A stretch of 64,000 bases of DNA from Paenibacillus sp. MAHUQ-63 (GTDB lineage Bacteria > Bacillota > Bacilli > Paenibacillales > NBRC-103111): NCBI RefSeq assembly GCF_028765165.1, contig NZ_JARADB010000002.1, positions 62,001 through 126,000 on the forward strand, written 5' to 3'. Shown in pieces: positions 63,081-64,000 of the stretch. Numbering within the stretch: position 1 is the first letter of the stretch; every line of letters begins with the position of its first letter. The translations under genes were made by a program, and so were the position numbers. The notes beneath the pieces were generated by a model. That model saw only the letters and a list, made by a program, of their open reading frames with translations, had not been told where the DNA came from and made no database searches.

Positions 63081-63123
63081 AGGCTGCCTGGATGATGCGA
63101 GCATCAACCGGCAGCCTATTTAT
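63081..63123 (+). terminator. Terminator after the DUF4188 gene
   Basis: AGGCTGCC (63081-63088) pairs with GGCAGCCT (63110-63117); an inner TGATGC/GCATCA pairing lengthens the stem. TATTTATTT follows. Confidence 0.65.
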
Positions 63124-63225
63124 TTACTTGGATTTCTTCTTTGCGGCAGATCGGCCTTGCTTCTTCGGATCATCCGATGGAGGTGCAGCGTGCTGTGAGC
63201 CATTGGGCTTTATGGTATCGGCCAT
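63124..63225 (-). CDS. Small 33-residue hydrophilic protein, unknown function
   Basis: On the minus strand, AAAGGAG followed by nine bases leads to an ATG that opens a 33-codon frame. The product begins MADTIKPNGS, continues with a proline/aspartate patch (PPSDDPKK) and ends in the lysine-rich AAKKKSK. It has no hydrophobic segment and looks disordered and basic at its end. The strong ribosome binding site and sensible codon use argue for a gene; no family is recognised. It converges with the DUF4188 gene and diverges from the FAD oxidoreductase gene. Confidence 0.5.
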   Translation of the reverse strand: MADTIKPNGSQHAAPPSDDPKKQGRSAAKKKSK

Positions 63226-63336
63226 GTTCTCATGCTCCTTTCCTGAGATTCGTACATAGTTATATGCATATAAGCCTGTTTGATCCTAAAAGGATTATCG
63301 CAATGTTTTCCATGTGGAATGCCTATAAAAAAACGG

Positions 63337-63365
63337 TTGACAAAAATTAACTGCCCCGGCATAAT
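63337..63365 (+). promoter_or_regulatory. Sigma-A promoter of the FAD oxidoreductase gene
   Basis: A consensus TTGACA (63337-63342) and CATAAT (63360-63365) are 17 bases apart. The 17 bases 63327-63343 are identical to 61935-61951 at the TetR promoter. Confidence 0.7.
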
Positions 63366-63368
63366 AAC

Positions 63369-63387
63369 ATTGACTGAACCGTTCAAT
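63369..63387. promoter_or_regulatory. First TetR-type operator before the FAD oxidoreductase gene
   Basis: ATTGACTGAACCGTTCAAT, an imperfect palindrome immediately after the -10 box, in the style of TetR-family operators (TTGACTGAnnnGTCAA). It differs completely from the palindrome at the TetR gene in this window. Confidence 0.6.
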
Positions 63388-63435
63388 CTAAAGTCAGATT
63401 CAAATTAGGTTCGCTGCATATTTTTTTATAATAAT

Positions 63436-63454
63436 ATTGACTGATCTAGTCAAT
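63436..63454. promoter_or_regulatory. Second TetR-type operator before the FAD oxidoreductase gene
   Basis: ATTGACTGATCTAGTCAAT, 67 bases after the first copy and again directly behind a TATAAT (63427-63432). The 29 bases around each copy are clearly duplicates of each other. Confidence 0.6.
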
Positions 63455-63476
63455 CAACAACGAGGAGGAAATGGTG

Positions 63477-64000
63477 ATGACAACTCATCTTAACCAAAGC
63501 AAAGCTATCGTCATTGGCGGGGGGATGGCCGGGTTAATGACCGCGCGCGTACTCTCGGATTATTACGCGGAGGTGCTGATCGTCGAGAAAGACGATTTTC
63601 CCGCGGGCCCCGATCTGCGTCCCGGGACTCCGCAGGCTTTCCATCCGCATCGCTTCACGACGCGCGGGAAATCGATTACGGAGCGGCTTTTTCCTGGCTA
63701 TGAGCATGACTTAGTGGCGCAAGGCTCCCCTTCGTCTCTGAACAAAGCCGTTTATTTCATGAACCAGCACGGGAGCCTGGAACTAAAGTATGAACGGAAT
63801 GATATCAAATTTAGTCGAGCGGTACTTGAGTGGGTCATCCGTCAACGTGTAGAAGGCATTCCTAACGTACGCTTCTTGTCCAGGCACGATGTCGTACGGT
63901 TGGTGACCTCCCCCGACCGCTCAGCGGTTATCGGCGTTCAAGCCAGAGATCGAGATGATCCCAAAGAGGAGAAGGTTCTGACAGCCGATCTGGTTGTGGA
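63477..64000 (+). CDS. FAD-dependent oxidoreductase/monooxygenase, N-terminal part (cut by window edge)
   Basis: The first 174 codons of a flavoprotein; the frame is open to the end of the window. The FAD-binding fingerprint AIVIGGGMAGLMTARVL at residues 10-26 is followed by an acidic end of the second strand (LIVEKDDF). Later VLEWVIRQRV and a TADLVV strand fit the p-hydroxybenzoate-hydroxylase-like fold. GAGGAGG lies eight bases before the ATG at 63477; in-frame ATG and GTG codons at 63471 and 63474 are too close to it. It stands behind a duplicated TetR-type operator, so a substance-induced detoxifying or tailoring monooxygenase is likely. Confidence 0.82.
   Translation, partial: MTTHLNQSKAIVIGGGMAGLMTARVLSDYYAEVLIVEKDDFPAGPDLRPGTPQAFHPHRFTTRGKSITERLFPGYEHDLVAQGSPSSLNKAVYFMNQHGSLELKYERNDIKFSRAVLEWVIRQRVEGIPNVRFLSRHDVVRLVTSPDRSAVIGVQARDRDDPKEEKVLTADLVV

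Noticed and set aside
1..64000. CRISPR arrays, insertion sequences, prophage, tRNA or rRNA genes
   Set aside because: No regularly spaced repeats, transposase or integrase frames, or recognisable stable-RNA sequences were seen.

Overview
The window looks like chromosomal DNA of a Paenibacillus-like member of the Bacillota. The signs are strong GGAGG ribosome binding sites with frequent TTG/GTG starts, YesM/YesN-type two-component pairs beside sugar ABC transporters that carry no ATPase, very large secreted proteins ending in three S-layer homology (SLH) domains, and an hxlAB/hxlR formaldehyde module. Nearly everything serves capture, cutting and catabolism of plant or microbial polysaccharides. 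No rRNA, tRNA, CRISPR array, phage or insertion sequence was seen.

Layout. 1-1.6 kb: end of a sugar permease and a membrane-anchored sugar-binding protein. 1.7-4.7 kb: hxlA-hxlB-hxlR-MFS transporter. 4.8-5.4 kb: a cyclase/formamidase-type hydrolase. 5.7-16.3 kb (locus A): ABC permeases and binding protein, histidine kinase and response regulator, GH43 xylosidase/arabinosidase and GH95 fucosidase. 16.4-19.4 kb: divergent AraC regulator/EamA exporter and an esterase. 19.7-25.8 kb: a 2029-residue surface protein joining a phosphodiester glycosidase, a metallophosphatase and SLH domains. 26-27.9 kb: an acetyltransferase, an orphan mraY on the minus strand, and a 58-residue basic protein with its own promoter and terminator.

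28.1-39.3 kb (locus B): a second two-component pair, then one long operon of ABC importer, 2-hydroxyacid dehydrogenase, LarA-like (nickel-pincer family) protein, DHDPS-type aldolase, P-loop kinase and KDPG aldolase. This reads as a complete import-and-catabolism route for an unknown sugar acid and is the best candidate for an undescribed system. 39.3-43.1 kb: FGGY kinase and a double GH43 protein behind AraR-like operators. 43.1-45.6 kb: divergent AraC regulator and GH29 fucosidase.

45.9-61.2 kb (locus C): a surface PL6 lyase with SLH domains, an alginate-lyase-family protein, a membrane-bound AraC regulator, an Lpl-type importer, a divergent GH95 enzyme and a frameshifted SGNH esterase. Similar direct repeats lie before both the PL6 gene and the importer. 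61.4-64 kb: a WGxxGxxG-type secreted protein, a TetR-DUF4188 pair behind a 26-bp perfect palindrome, a 33-residue minus-strand protein, and the start of an FAD-dependent oxidoreductase behind a duplicated promoter-operator.

The three CUT1-type importers all lack an ATPase, so a shared MsmX-like ATPase encoded elsewhere is expected. Functions come from motif recognition in the translated sequence; no database search was run.
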